From positions 22,588 to 34,701 of the forward strand of contig JAHBMJ010001167.1 in assembly GCA_018398765.1 (NCBI GenBank): a stretch of 12,114 bases of DNA. The letters run 5' to 3'. Numbering within the stretch: position 1 is the stretch's first letter; each line of letters opens with the position of its first letter. Shown here one piece after another: positions 1 through 8,860 of the stretch. Source of the stretch: Chromera velia (Eukaryota > Sar > Chromeraceae). The notes below the pieces were generated by a model, which was given only the letters and a program-made list of their open reading frames with translations, ran no database searches and was not told where the DNA came from. Made by a program: the position numbers and the translations under genes.

Positions 1-59
1 CCCCACACACACATGCACGCACGCACGCACAGACACACACACACAGACACACACACGCA

Positions 60-111
<52 letters not shown>

Positions 112-121
112 GACAGACTAT

Positions 122-156
<35 letters not shown>

Positions 157-235
157 CAGACACACACATACATACATACATACACACATACATACATACA
201 TACATAGATACACACACAAACACAGACACGCAGAA
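1..235. repeat. Compound microsatellite (CA)n-(GA)n-(GACA)n-(CATA)n
   Basis: Blocks follow in order: CA-rich to about 77, GA to about 107, GACA to about 163, then CATA/CACA to about 207, with a degenerate tail. On the minus strand it lies just downstream of the exon donor at 259, so it probably sits in an intron of the methyltransferase gene. Open frames through it code only for dipeptide-like repeats and are not genes. Confidence 0.95.
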
Positions 236-259
236 AGACACTGCCACCGTCTCACTCAC

Positions 260-1915
260 CTGATATGTGTCCACTTGAATGCCCCAGTCTGCGAGTGCAG
301 TCTTGAGGGCCCGCAGTCCGGGTCTATTTGAAGGGAACACGAGGACACCAAGCAGTGCCCCCCCCCCTCCCCCACCTGCCGGGAGGGTCTCGAGGACCCC
401 CTCAGGACACGAGGCTGCGGCCCCTGCTGCTGCCGCCGTGGCTGCTGTAGAGGACGAAGAGCCTGCAGACACATACAACCACAAAGCAGAACAGAAAAGA
501 AGGGAGGAATGGAGAAACGGTGAATTGATGAGGCGGGAGGGATGCGTCGACGTGTGGCAGGGAGGCGGCAGTGCTAGTATTTTGTTCACTTGAGGGAACT
601 GTGAAAGAACATTCAAGGGTGTGGCTGGGTCAGCAAAAGGAAGAAAAGGGAACGGATGTGAAGAGTAGATAGAGCAAAAGAGAAGAGAAGAGTTACTCAG
701 TGACTCAAAGGAAGTCTAGGAATGATGGCTGCAGAAACGAGAACACAAGCTGAGATAATGCCAAGGTATTGAAAGCAGTGGGAAAGGAAGGAGAAATCCT
801 TCGTGTCTGTCTGTGTGACCTGACCTGTTGTTTTCCTTCTGCCCCTCTCCTGGCTGCTTCCCAAGAGTTCAGCAAGCGCTTCTGCCAAGGACCCAAGGTC
901 GATGCCTGGATAAACCAAGTCGGCACCCACCAGCAGGTCGAACGCGTCCTTCTGTTTCTCTTCCCCCACAGCCCCTGACCCCAATGACTTGGACCTCGCT
1001 ACTGCCGCCTGGACAGCGTGTGCAAGACTCCCGGCACCTACATCTTGCCAAGGAGCCTCACACACGAACAGAGGGCAGCTGGACATTTTCTGCATCTTCC
1101 CCCCATGCTGAGTCAAAGTTTGGGGCACTGAAGCAAGGGTCATTTTTGAATAGTCCAGGTCGTTCTCCTCCAAATTCAATTCCAAATTCTCCATCACTTC
1201 CGGGTGTCCGTCCGTGGCTGTAAACGAGGCGGGCCCACCCACGGTCCCCCCGCATTCAAGGGGGCCTTTCCGTAAGCTGCACACAAGACAACATGCACTT
1301 ATGTAGTGACGGGGTCTGCACAAACTACACACACGAAGACACGGGTGAACCATTGTGTGATGCACACAAGACACGGAGATTCGTACCCATGGGTATCGGG
1401 ATGGCGTCTCTCTCGACTTGAACAGAGACGGAGAGTGCCGGCCATGTCTTGTCAACCGCGCGCATGACACAACAGACGTTTGCGAAAAGACAAACGAGCT
1501 CTCTCGTTTCTTCCGAATAAGCTCGTTTCTTCCGAATAAGCTGTCTTGCAGTGCTTGCTGAGGCTCCTTCTCACCTTGCAGCCGCCACCGCCACGAGTCC
1601 GCATCCACTTCCCACCTCCACCACATGTTGTCCCTCAAGAAGCTCGGATGCCTCGATTAGACACCTGCACCCATCACCAAGCCAGGAATGCGTTACGAAG
1701 AAGTAATGCACAAAAGTGAATGTCGCAGAAGTCCGAATGTCTGTAACAGCCCACGCTGGACATCAAAGTGGGAAGCTTTCTTACCTTGTCAACACAACAG
1801 ATGACTCCCACACACGGAGCCCTTCGCATCCGTCCCGAAAAACCGCACACTGGTAGAACTGAGACAGATTATCTGCTCCGAGGTCTACCTGCAAAGTTGT
1901 GCTCGCCACGAGCAT
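260..1915 (-). CDS. METTL21-like (Methyltransf_16) protein methyltransferase, 4 exons, 3' partial
   Basis: Predicted exons on the minus strand are 1915-1785, 1664-1575, 1276-825 and 462-260. Introns are 120, 298 and 362 nt, all GT-AG with matching phases (2, 2, 1). Together they give 292 residues and run off the left edge after donor CAG|GTGAGT at 259. Seen in the protein: a VWESS motif near residue 35, the SAM-binding motif I VVEVGSGCG at 58-66, the acidic post-I motif ATDGHPE at 94-100 followed by an ENLELNLEEN helix, a motif IV region FDLLVGADLVYP at 186-197, and a late strand LLGVLVFPSNR. This order is that of seven-beta-strand METTL21/Methyltransf_16 enzymes, which use S-adenosylmethionine to methylate lysines of chaperones or translation factors; the substrate here is unknown. 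A Ser/Ala/Gly-rich linker opens the last exon. The ATG at 1915 has an in-frame TAA just upstream, but CCCCAG directly before it could instead be an acceptor, so an earlier exon is possible. A single ORF through 697-1638 crosses intron sequence and misreads the gene. Confidence 0.82.
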
Positions 1916-2270
1916 CTGGGGCCTTTAAATACAACAAACAACACCAGACTGACTGACTCACTGACACCTTGCCTGACGCAGGCCTTTGTCTGGAGTGATA
2001 GATGGGAGCATCATCTCCTGTTCGTACACGGAATAGAGGCAGGCACAAACACTGTCACTGTCGTTGTGTTTTTGCTTTTTGCGCTTCAAGCAATGTTCCA
2101 GGTTGCACACTCAATGCAATGCAGAGAGGGCAATGGCCATATATATACGATGGACAAATAGGCCCCGGCATGGCCCCGGCCGAAAAATGGACGCATGCGC
2201 CACTTGCATGCATGCAGGGTCATGCCGGAAAACAATCCCGTGCATGGATGCATATGGACGGGATACACCC
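1916..2270. other. 5' flank of the methyltransferase gene, no gene seen
   Basis: The minus strand has TATTTAAA at 1931-1924, very close to the proposed ATG, so it would be a TATA box only if the start codon lay further downstream than proposed. The word TGACTGACTGACT is found at about 1948-1960. TATATATA occurs near 2140, and two GGCCCCGG words at 2160-2182 resemble the motif of the array that follows. Short ORFs here show no coding character. Confidence 0.4.
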
Positions 2271-2396
2271 AATCTGACGCAAGCAAGCTTGCGAACGGCC
2301 CCGGAAAGCAAGAAAAATGAGAACCTCACGATTGACGCACGCCGGCCAGCCGATCGGACGGTCGCGCCGACCCCCCCCCCCGCGGGAAAAGCCGCA
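2271..2396 (+). repeat. Partial 450-bp array unit, left of the transposon
   Basis: This stretch matches 3803-3929 and 4253-4379 closely, from AATCTGACGCAAG to GGGAAAAGCCG. It is the tail of the array unit. The transposon at 2397 separates it from the first full unit. A one-base offset comes from the C run near 2371-2381. Confidence 0.9.
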
Positions 2397-2496
2397 CACT
2401 GCCAGCCTGCGAGCGACGCTCGCAGTACGAGCACGTGCTCGCGCCGTGAGCAGGCAAAATTTTCGTGAGCACCGTGCTCGCGAATCTGCTCACGAG
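2397..2496 (+). repeat. Left terminal inverted repeat of the transposon
   Basis: Contains the perfect 12-bp palindrome GAGCACGTGCTC and several GAGCA/TGCTC words. Pairs with 3477-3397, with 7 differences in the outer 57 bases, six of them transitions, then an indel of about 20 bases before TCTGCTCACGAG matches again. Confidence 0.85.
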
Positions 2497-3396
2497 GAAG
2501 GGCCTGAGAAGAGCCCCTTCTCTACCTTTTTTTCTCTCTGGATAATGAAGTGCATCCCTAGGAGACCACTGTGGCCTCTGATAAAGTGAGCTTAGCTGGG
2601 TGGTGCAAAAAAAACCGTTCTCGGAGCTGCTGGGAGCGAGAAGATTGAGTTTCAGCTAATCTGCTCAACTCAGTCTGCTAGAGCAGTTACAATGATCATA
2701 AGCCCAGAAGGGCTGTGATGCATTGCCTACTATAAAATGCATACCGTTACACTCCCCATGATGCCGGGAAGTCAGTTCCCAAAGGGGATCATGAATGGTG
2801 TCCATTCAGCGGAGTTCAATGAACCGGTCTGCTCAGAGACGGAGGATACACTCCCAAAAAATGTCCCAGCCAGAGACCCAGTACAAGGATCAAATCCCTC
2901 CACAGCACTTCATACCTACAACCAACATAAGGAGGAGTTGCAAGACGTTGTCCTGCCTACGGCAGTACCAAATTGTCTTACCACAACCGCTTCTTAGGGG
3001 GCTGGAGGTCTGCTGAAACTCCAGCTCTACAGACACCTCAACAGATGCCAGCTCACTGAAACTACAAAAGCGGTTCCAACAGACCAGTCGTATCACTATA
3101 TCAAACCCCGACAAAGACACAAGTTATTTAGTCCTAGGGGCATCGTACGGTACCAGTTTAACCTCTTGTATTACACCAAACGGACAGAAAGAAAGGAGGA
3201 GAAAGGAGGACAGACTGAGCTTTCTATGTGTTTTGAGGGTAAAACTAAGCTTTTTGAGAGCAAATTTGAGCAAAATCGGGTGGCTCCGGAGAGTTTGAGT
3301 CCCTGAACACTTTGACAGCTTGTGGGGCACACAACGGTACTTCGCACAGTACCAGGCATGCTGTGGATCGCTCGCACGAAGCGTTATTGCTTTTTG

Positions 3397-3477
3397 CTCG
3401 TGAGCAGAACTTGCGAGCAGCTGCTCGCGGCGCGAGCACGTACTTGTACTGCGTGTGTCGTTCGCAGGCTGGTAGTG
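3397..3477 (-). repeat. Right terminal inverted repeat of the transposon
   Basis: Reverse complement of the left end. Ends ...GGCTGGTAGTG, then CA, then the array sequence GAATCCCCCC. Confidence 0.85.
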
Positions 3478-3479
3478 CA

Positions 3480-4652
3480 GAATCCCCCCTCCCCCAGGAA
3501 AAAATCCCGGGGATGCAGCCTGTCGCTTCCCGGGGCCACTGACGCACGCATGCATGACAACGCGGGTTTATGCACATTTTTCTAGACCATTTGGGGCAGG
3601 ATCTTTCCGGGGCCTTTTTTTAGTGAAAAACACCTGACACATGCATATTTGGTGCACATTCAGCCTTTCGGGGCCAGGTTTTTACCGAAAGACAGCGTAC
3701 GTGCATGCATGTGGGCTGGGGTATTTCTGTTTTCTAAGTGCCCCCCGCTTCGCTTTCCGGGGTTACCAGTTAGGTGAGTGCCTCGGGGGGGGTCCGCTAA
3801 TTAATCTGACGCAAGCAAGCTTGCGAACGGCCCCGGAAAGTAAGAAAAATGAGAACTTCATGATTGATGCACGCCGGCCAGCCGATCAGGCAGTCGCACC
3901 GACCCCCTCTCCCCGCGGGAAAAGCCGTAGAACCCCCCCTCTCCCAGGAAAAAAGCTCGGGGATGCAGCCTATTACTTTCCGGGGCCACTGACGCACGCA
4001 TGCATGACAACGCGGGTTCATGCACATTTTTCTAGACCATTTGGGGCAGGATCTTTCCGGGGCCTTTTTTTAGTGAAAAACATCTGACACACGCATATTT
4101 GGCGTACATTCAGCCTTTCGGGGCCGGGTTTTTGCCGAAAGACAGCGTACGTGCATGCACGTGGGCTGGGGTATTTCTATTTTCTAAGTGCCCCCCGCTT
4201 CGCTTTCCGGGGTCACCAGTTGGGTGAGTGCCTCGGGGGGGGTCCGCTAATTAATCTGACGCAAGTAAGCTTGCGAACAGCCCCGGAAAGCAAGAAAAAT
4301 GAGAACTTCACGATTGATGCACGCTGGCCAGCCAATCAGGCAGTCGCACCGACCCCCCCTCCCCACGGGAAAAGCCGTAGAACCCCCCCTCTCCCAGGAA
4401 AAAAGCCCGGGGATGCAGCCTGTCACTTTCCAGGGCCACTGACGCACGCATGCATGACGACGCATGCTTTTCTGGTGGTCGCTGCAAAATTGGGTAATTA
4501 GGTTTGAAGTCCACCTAACGTACGTACATTTGGTGTACATTCAGCCTTTCGGGGCCGGGTTTTTGCCGAAAGACAGTGTGCACGCATGTATGCATGCACG
4601 TGGGCTGGGGTATTTCTGTTTTCTAAGTGCCCCCCGCTTCGCTTTCCGGGGC
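3480..4652 (+). repeat. Tandem array, period 450 bp (two full copies and a partial third)
   Basis: The landmark GACGCACGCATGCATGAC recurs at 3541, 3991 and 4441, exactly 450 apart. Copies are about 3480-3929, 3930-4379 and 4380-4652. The third has about 63 bases of unrelated sequence at 4464-4526 in place of about 80 and stops near CCGGGGCTATG. Each unit holds four forward CTTTCCGGGG-like words and one reversed copy. Because 450 is a multiple of three, open frames persist on both strands across copies; they have no recognisable domain and I do not call them genes. Confidence 0.93.
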
Positions 4653-4763
4653 TATGCACACCATCGGGGGCTTGGGCATGTCTAGGTTGTGTGCTGCCAT
4701 GGGGTGGGGGCCACGGCAGTGAAGTATGCTTTTCGGGACCGCGCGCGCATCGTATATGCACGT

Positions 4764-4854
4764 GCAACTCCGTACAAGTTACTTGAGGGGCACGCATGCG
4801 CAAAGTAATCAAGACATGTGCGATCGCGGCTCCGTACGAGTTGCTTGAGGGGCA
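4764..4854 (+). repeat. 29-bp direct repeat, two copies 62 bp apart
   Basis: Both copies, 4764-4792 and 4826-4854, follow the pattern GCRRCTCCGTACRAGTTRCTTGAGGGGCA. The differences are transitions. They may be the edge of an old repeat. Confidence 0.8.
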
Positions 4855-5496
4855 TATTTTAGAATACTCGGGAGACACCGACCGTGACGGAGACAGAACC
4901 GATCCCATACCGATCCCTCCCCCCCAAAAATGAAAAAATGCGTTATGCGAGTGCGTGCGATCTCAGGGCCTTGGCCTCTCGGCTGATCTCAGCAGAGCTT
5001 GTCTTGTTTTGTCTTGTCGGCGGACTCTCGTCCACCACGGGGCTGTGGCTATCCACTGGGATACACTTCGCCGAGTCAGTCCCATACCCCATATGCATGT
5101 CTGCTCCTCCTCCCACTGAGGCAGTCTGGTAAAACTTCAGTCATGCAGGATGTCAAACATACTTTCCTAGCTACACCTTTCCCCCGCCCCTGCCTCTGCC
5201 GCATGGCAGGTCTGTCTGACTGTCACAGCCTTGAAGTCCACCCTACTACATAACCTAACAGCCTGAGATAGTCTTGCCATGCCTGAGGTCTCTCCCGCCT
5301 CTCCCCTCTCAGTCGTCCGCTGTGCACCATCCAACGCTGGACTAACGAAACGACTAAGTCTAGCATTCCATCAGTCGCCGTAGCACTGTGGAGCGCCCCC
5401 ACCCCCCCATCCGTCACCACCCTTCCGAGGCGATGCATGAATTGACCGTATTAGGTATTATTGACGCACGCGCGGCGCGCGCGAGTCATGCATCCC

Positions 5497-5517
5497 GCAG
5501 CGCGAACTGCGCGCTGC
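5497..5517. other. Perfect GC hairpin
   Basis: GCAGCGCG, loop AACTG, CGCGCTGC: an 8-bp stem. It lies in a cluster of alternating CG tracts (5466-5483 and 5530-5539). It has no U-run and no gene on which it would act as a terminator. Confidence 0.7.
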
Positions 5518-5879
5518 AAAAAGTGCGAAGCGCGCGCATGCAGAGCAAACCGGCTCCAGAAATCTTCAGAACATGAGCAATCCTGAGCACAACTGTTCCA
5601 AAAAAGAATCGAACGATCGCTCAGCCTTTGAATTGGATTCCAAACCGCCCACTCCTTTCCATTCATTCATTCCAGCACTTTGGCTCGTCCCCTGTCTTTG
5701 GTTTCTTCAACCTTTACACTCCTGGGTTCAGCAGATACGTCGACAGTCTGTGACACTAGCTGTGACACTGAAGTCTCCTCTCCTGTGAGTTTGAAAGTAG
5801 AAACGAAAATCGACCAATAGTTCACTTTGTTTCCGTTAAACATCCCGACACTTATCCTTTCTGACCTCTGGCCTGTGCA

Positions 5880-7492
5880 ATGTTGAAAGTCTGCCTTCTT
5901 CTCGTGACTGTCATTCCTGCGCTCCATGCCCAAGAGCAGCGAGGTAGTTCGGCAGCGTCAGGGCCCCCCGGCGGATTGTGCGCCCAGAACTACATGCCTG
6001 TGTGTGGCAGAAACGGACGCACGTACCCGAACGACTGCACTCGGAGGGCCGCTGGTGTCCGAAAGGCTTATGATGGGGCCTGCCACCCTGGTCGTCCTCG
6101 TCCCTTCCCCAGGCCCGAAGGCCCAGGCCGTCCGCGCCCATTCCCTCGACCTGAAGGCCCCAGTCGGCCTCGGCCCTTCCCCCGCCCTCGACCCTTCCCT
6201 CGTCCTGGCTTCCCTTTCCCCTCCTTCCCCTGGCGCTCTGGGTCTCGTCAGGATCGCCGGTTGGAAGAGACTGTCTCTGACGTCGGTCTTGTGATAAGTG
6301 AAGACACTCCTCTTCATCAGACTGAGCAAGCTGCTACTGCCCCGAGCGACGAGACTGCCGTCCCTTCAGAAGAGATCGGTGTGGTCTCTCCAGAGGAGCA
6401 GAACGCTGACAAGTTTATCAGTCTGAACCTGGGTTTCTTGAACGGCCCCCAGAACTACTTCAACGGTGGGTACACTCAGAACTTCAACACCTGGAATGGG
6501 AATAACTATGGCAACATCGGCACTGTCTTCGGAGGAGGCCGAGGAGGATACAACGGCTACGGATATTACGGCCGTCGCCTTCAAGAGATAGAGACTCCTG
6601 AACTCTCTGCTGAATCTCCTGAAACGGTGAGTCTCTTTCTTTCTTTGTACCTGTCTGTCTGTTTCTCTGCGGGTTTGGGCACTCAGATCTGAACCTCCAT
6701 TCTTTCCTCCCCCCCTGCCTTCTCGTACTCCTCAACCTCTCTCCTAAAAGTCCTCGAGACAATTTCTCCATGGCTCTCCTGTTGTTCTTCTCTCGCAAAC
6801 AAACGCTTTTGTCCACCGCTCCCGCCCTCGTGCCCTCCTGCCGTCAAAAATGTCTTCTTCAATTTTATCTCCCTTGATCGTCTGCTTGGGCTTTCGCGTT
6901 TCTTGAGGGTGCCTTTGGAATGTTACACCTCCCCCACCCCTCTTTCGACCTTTCTCTCACTGCTTCTCGCAAGACCCTTCCTGTGTCTCTCTGGAGGTTT
7001 CGTTTAGCACTTTGCCCAAATCCTCGCTCAATCTCTGACCATTCGACTGGCATCAAACCCTTTTCTTTCTTCTTTCCTTCCTTCCTGTCTCCTCCCGACC
7101 GACCTTTGCAGATCTCCCCTCATGAGATCGGTGTGGTCACTCCAGAGGAAGAGGAGGATGATGAGAAGCAGAACTTCGGGTTCGTCAACGGCCCCTGGTT
7201 TGATCAGCGCAGACAGAACTACTTCAATGGAGGATACACCCAGAACTTTAACCAGTGGAACGGCAACAACTTTGGAAACATCGGCACCGTCTTTGGCGGA
7301 GGGGGCTACAACGGATACGGGTATTACGGCCGTCGCCTGCAGGTTGGTGCAGACCCGTCAGTAGAGGCTGTCCCTTCTCCTGATGATGCGATTCAACAGA
7401 CGGACGAGGACGGAACTCCTCAGGCAGGGAAGGGCAATCTGCTCAGTCGCGGAGCTCCTGCAGAAGGAGAGAAAGGCATCCGTCTCAGGTGA
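5880..7492 (+). CDS. Secreted Kazal-like protein with tandem RRLQ-ended Gly/Asn/Tyr modules, 2 exons
   Basis: Exons are 5880-6626 and 7112-7492. The intron (485 nt) has donor ACG|GTGAGT and acceptor TTTGCAG|ATC, both phase 0, giving 375 residues. Residues 1-17 are a signal peptide, probably cut after LHA. Residues 34-68 hold a Kazal-like domain: C34-x7-C42-x10-C53-x14-C68, with the family's VCG and TYxNDC pattern; Kazal domains inhibit serine proteases. The usual first and fifth cysteines are missing. If the family register holds, the P1 residue is Gln36. Residues 71-117 are Pro/Arg/Phe repeats (unit GRPRPFPRPEGP). An acidic stretch follows, then modules at 165-235 and 254-326 that share EIGVV(S/T)PEE, QNYFNGGYTQNFN, GNIGTVFGGG and YNGYGYYGRRLQ. 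The tail ends at TGA 7490. RRL motifs are at 126-128, 232-234 and 323-325. The protein is probably secreted or sent to an organelle or the cell surface; its target is unknown. CAG|GTGAAG overlaps the stop, so a further exon cannot be excluded. Confidence 0.85.
5976..6083 (+). other. Kazal-like domain, four-cysteine form
   Basis: Residues 33-68 of the secreted protein. Matches the family core C-x7-C-x6-Y-x3-C. The position of the fifth family cysteine is Ala57, and no cysteine precedes Cys34 in the mature chain. Confidence 0.8.
6090..6230 (+). repeat. Pro/Arg/Phe-rich linker repeat (coding)
   Basis: Two exact copies of the 12-residue unit GRPRPFPRPEGP, then SRPRPFPRP, RPFPRP and a Phe/Pro-rich end. 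Strongly basic, probably extended. The DNA is also repeated, so the copy number may vary between strains. Confidence 0.88.
6372..7342 (+). repeat. Duplicated coding module, one copy per exon
   Basis: Copy A is 6372-6584 (exon 1) and copy B is 7124-7342 (exon 2). They are highly similar at both protein and DNA level. The second begins four codons after the splice acceptor, consistent with exon duplication. Copy B has an extra WFDQRR insertion and a longer acidic stretch. Confidence 0.9.
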
Positions 7493-8199
7493 AGGGGAGG
7501 TTGAGCATGGAACTCGGGACCACATTTCCTTCCGAGGCAAGGTATTTAGATTTGGGGCACTGAGAAAATGAGTCAGATGTAGGATGGAAGGGGAGCAAGC
7601 AAGAAGGGAGATGGGCGAGTGGAGTTCTAAGTTGGTTCGTTCGTCTTCTTCCAAAAGGGGAGAAGAGTGAGTGGACACGTCTTTGGATTTCTGTTTGGCT
7701 CTCCGTTTCTGCGACGCACAGTCTGCTTGCTTGAATCTTGGTCTCGAGCGCCAATGCAGGCGTTCTGAGTTTTTAGTAGATTCATGCCACAATCTGGATG
7801 ATGGTGTCGTATCGCATGCAGTGCCCGCGCTTGCACTGTGAGTGACTGGTTGTTCTCAGCTTGCTTTGTCTGAGCCTTTGTGCTTGTCACGTTTGCACTG
7901 CCCCTTTGTGCCTCGTGTTTGCATGTGTCCATGCGAGTGAGAGCCGCGCTCCACTTCTTTCATAATTCAACTGCATGCGCCTTGCGATGTATAAGGATTT
8001 TTTTGAAGATGGAAAATAATAACCAGCCCTTGTCTTTTCAAGTGAGCTGGTGTCTTAATTCTGTTCAGTCTGTCAAGAATGTGAAACAATCGGCGGTGTC
8101 AATCGCTTTTTCCAGCTGTCATGTCGATTGTGTGCTGACTATCCAGCTGGCTGTTGTGTTTTGTCTTATCAAAGTGCCAAGTGGTTTGAAGCTCTGAGC
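7493..8199 (+). other. Downstream region of the Kazal gene, likely 3' UTR and intergenic
   Basis: No ORF with coding character on either strand. Pyrimidine/GT-rich on the plus strand from about 7620 to 8170. No clear AATAAA was seen close to the stop at 7492. Confidence 0.4.
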
Positions 8200-8860
8200 T
8201 GTCAGTAAAAAATCATGCAAATTTGCAAAAAAAGCATGCATGCACCAGTTAGATGATATAATGCAACTTTGGAAATTTGTGACAGAAATATGCGTCATTC
8301 AACAATGTATTCAATCAGATGCAGTGTAACTGTATAAGTTAGAAAAAAAAAATAATTGGGCTTATAAGTACATAGTAGAGTACAGATCTAACTAGTAGAC
8401 ATATAAATAGTGTACTTTCAAAGTTGTAGGTTTGTTTTCTATATAACTAGTAAACGTATGTCATGTAATGCCATGATCAGTGAATTTACTTACATGTAGT
8501 GGAACAAATATTTTATTAACTTATTAGTTTTTATTAAAGCCTATATGATTTAATTTTTTACTGGGCTTTTTATTGCTTATATTATTCACATGCAAACAAT
8601 GATAATTTTTCTCTATAAATTAAGCAGCAGACTCTGGTGTGTGTAGTTTGACTTAGTTTAACTCCATTGGGATGTGGCAATAAAACAAAGCATGCAGCGT
8701 CTGGATATGTCTGGATCGTATTTAGGAAAACAAACAACTTTCAAGTTTAAGTTTGCCTGCTTAAAGTTCGAAGTTTCCGGTGCTAATTCTGTGTATATAT
8801 AACTAGATAGATAACAAACTAAATAACGAATCATATTAACGATAGCGCATCACAGTCATC
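8200..8860. other. AT-rich island, no gene
   Basis: Clearly richer in A and T than the rest of the window, with homopolymer A/T runs, several TAACTAG words (about 8390, 8442 and 8797) and no ORF of note. No inverted ends were found by eye. AATAAA occurs at 8680-8685 on the plus strand. Confidence 0.6.

Larger units (their letters stand above)
2397..3477. mobile_element. Non-autonomous TIR DNA transposon, CACTA/EnSpm-like, 1081 bp
   Basis: The left end begins CACTGCCAGCCTGCGA and the reverse complement of the right end begins CACTACCAGCCTGCGA. Over the first 57 bases 50 agree, and similarity resumes to about 100 bases on the left and 81 on the right. The element is flanked on both sides by CA (2395-2396 and 3478-3479), a likely 2-bp target duplication. 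Two nearby array copies carry the uninterrupted site (GCCGTAGAA at 3924-3932 and 4374-4382). CACTR termini, 2-4 bp duplications and clustered subterminal words (TGCTC/GAGCA) are known for CACTA/EnSpm elements, hence the class call. Inside, 2500-3390 contains no ORF that I recognise as a transposase, so it would depend on a helper elsewhere. A Tc1/mariner or other TIR class is the main alternative. Confidence 0.72.
4653..5879. other. Intergenic region, no confident gene
   Basis: Contains a direct repeat (4764-4792 and 4826-4854), a GC-rich hairpin cluster (5462-5540) and pyrimidine-rich stretches. A plus ORF at 4884-5132 and a minus ORF at 5438-5223 were inspected; neither shows a known domain or clear splice context. 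CCAAT at 5812-5816 is about 65 bases upstream of the Kazal start and could be promoter-related, but this is weak. Confidence 0.5.

Noticed and set aside
13-207. ORFs in the microsatellites here and at 9321-9714
   Set aside because: They are simple-repeat translations only.
2880-2905. GGATCAAATCCC resembling a tRNA T-arm (B box)
   Set aside because: No acceptor stem or D- and anticodon arms fit around it.
2737-3120. ORFs inside the transposon as possible transposase
   Set aside because: They are under 100 residues on either strand, with no DDE-type signature seen.
3641-4540. Long ORFs on both strands in the 450-bp array with repeated peptides
   Set aside because: They recur only because 450 is a multiple of three. 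The frames are open on both strands, have no known domain and break where copies diverge.
3480-4652. CRISPR-like array
   Set aside because: The period is 450 bp with no short repeat-spacer pattern, and the genome is eukaryotic.
5223-5438. Minus ORF with Trp/Arg-rich end as a possible retroelement fragment
   Set aside because: No reverse transcriptase or integrase motif is visible, and the flanks give no support.
6920-7111. N-terminal part of the plus ORF 6920-7492
   Set aside because: It is pyrimidine-rich intron sequence leading to the acceptor at 7110-7111. The real exon starts at 7112.
7358-7932. Minus ORFs downstream of the Kazal gene
   Set aside because: They overlap the coding exon of the plus strand or lack domains and splice context.
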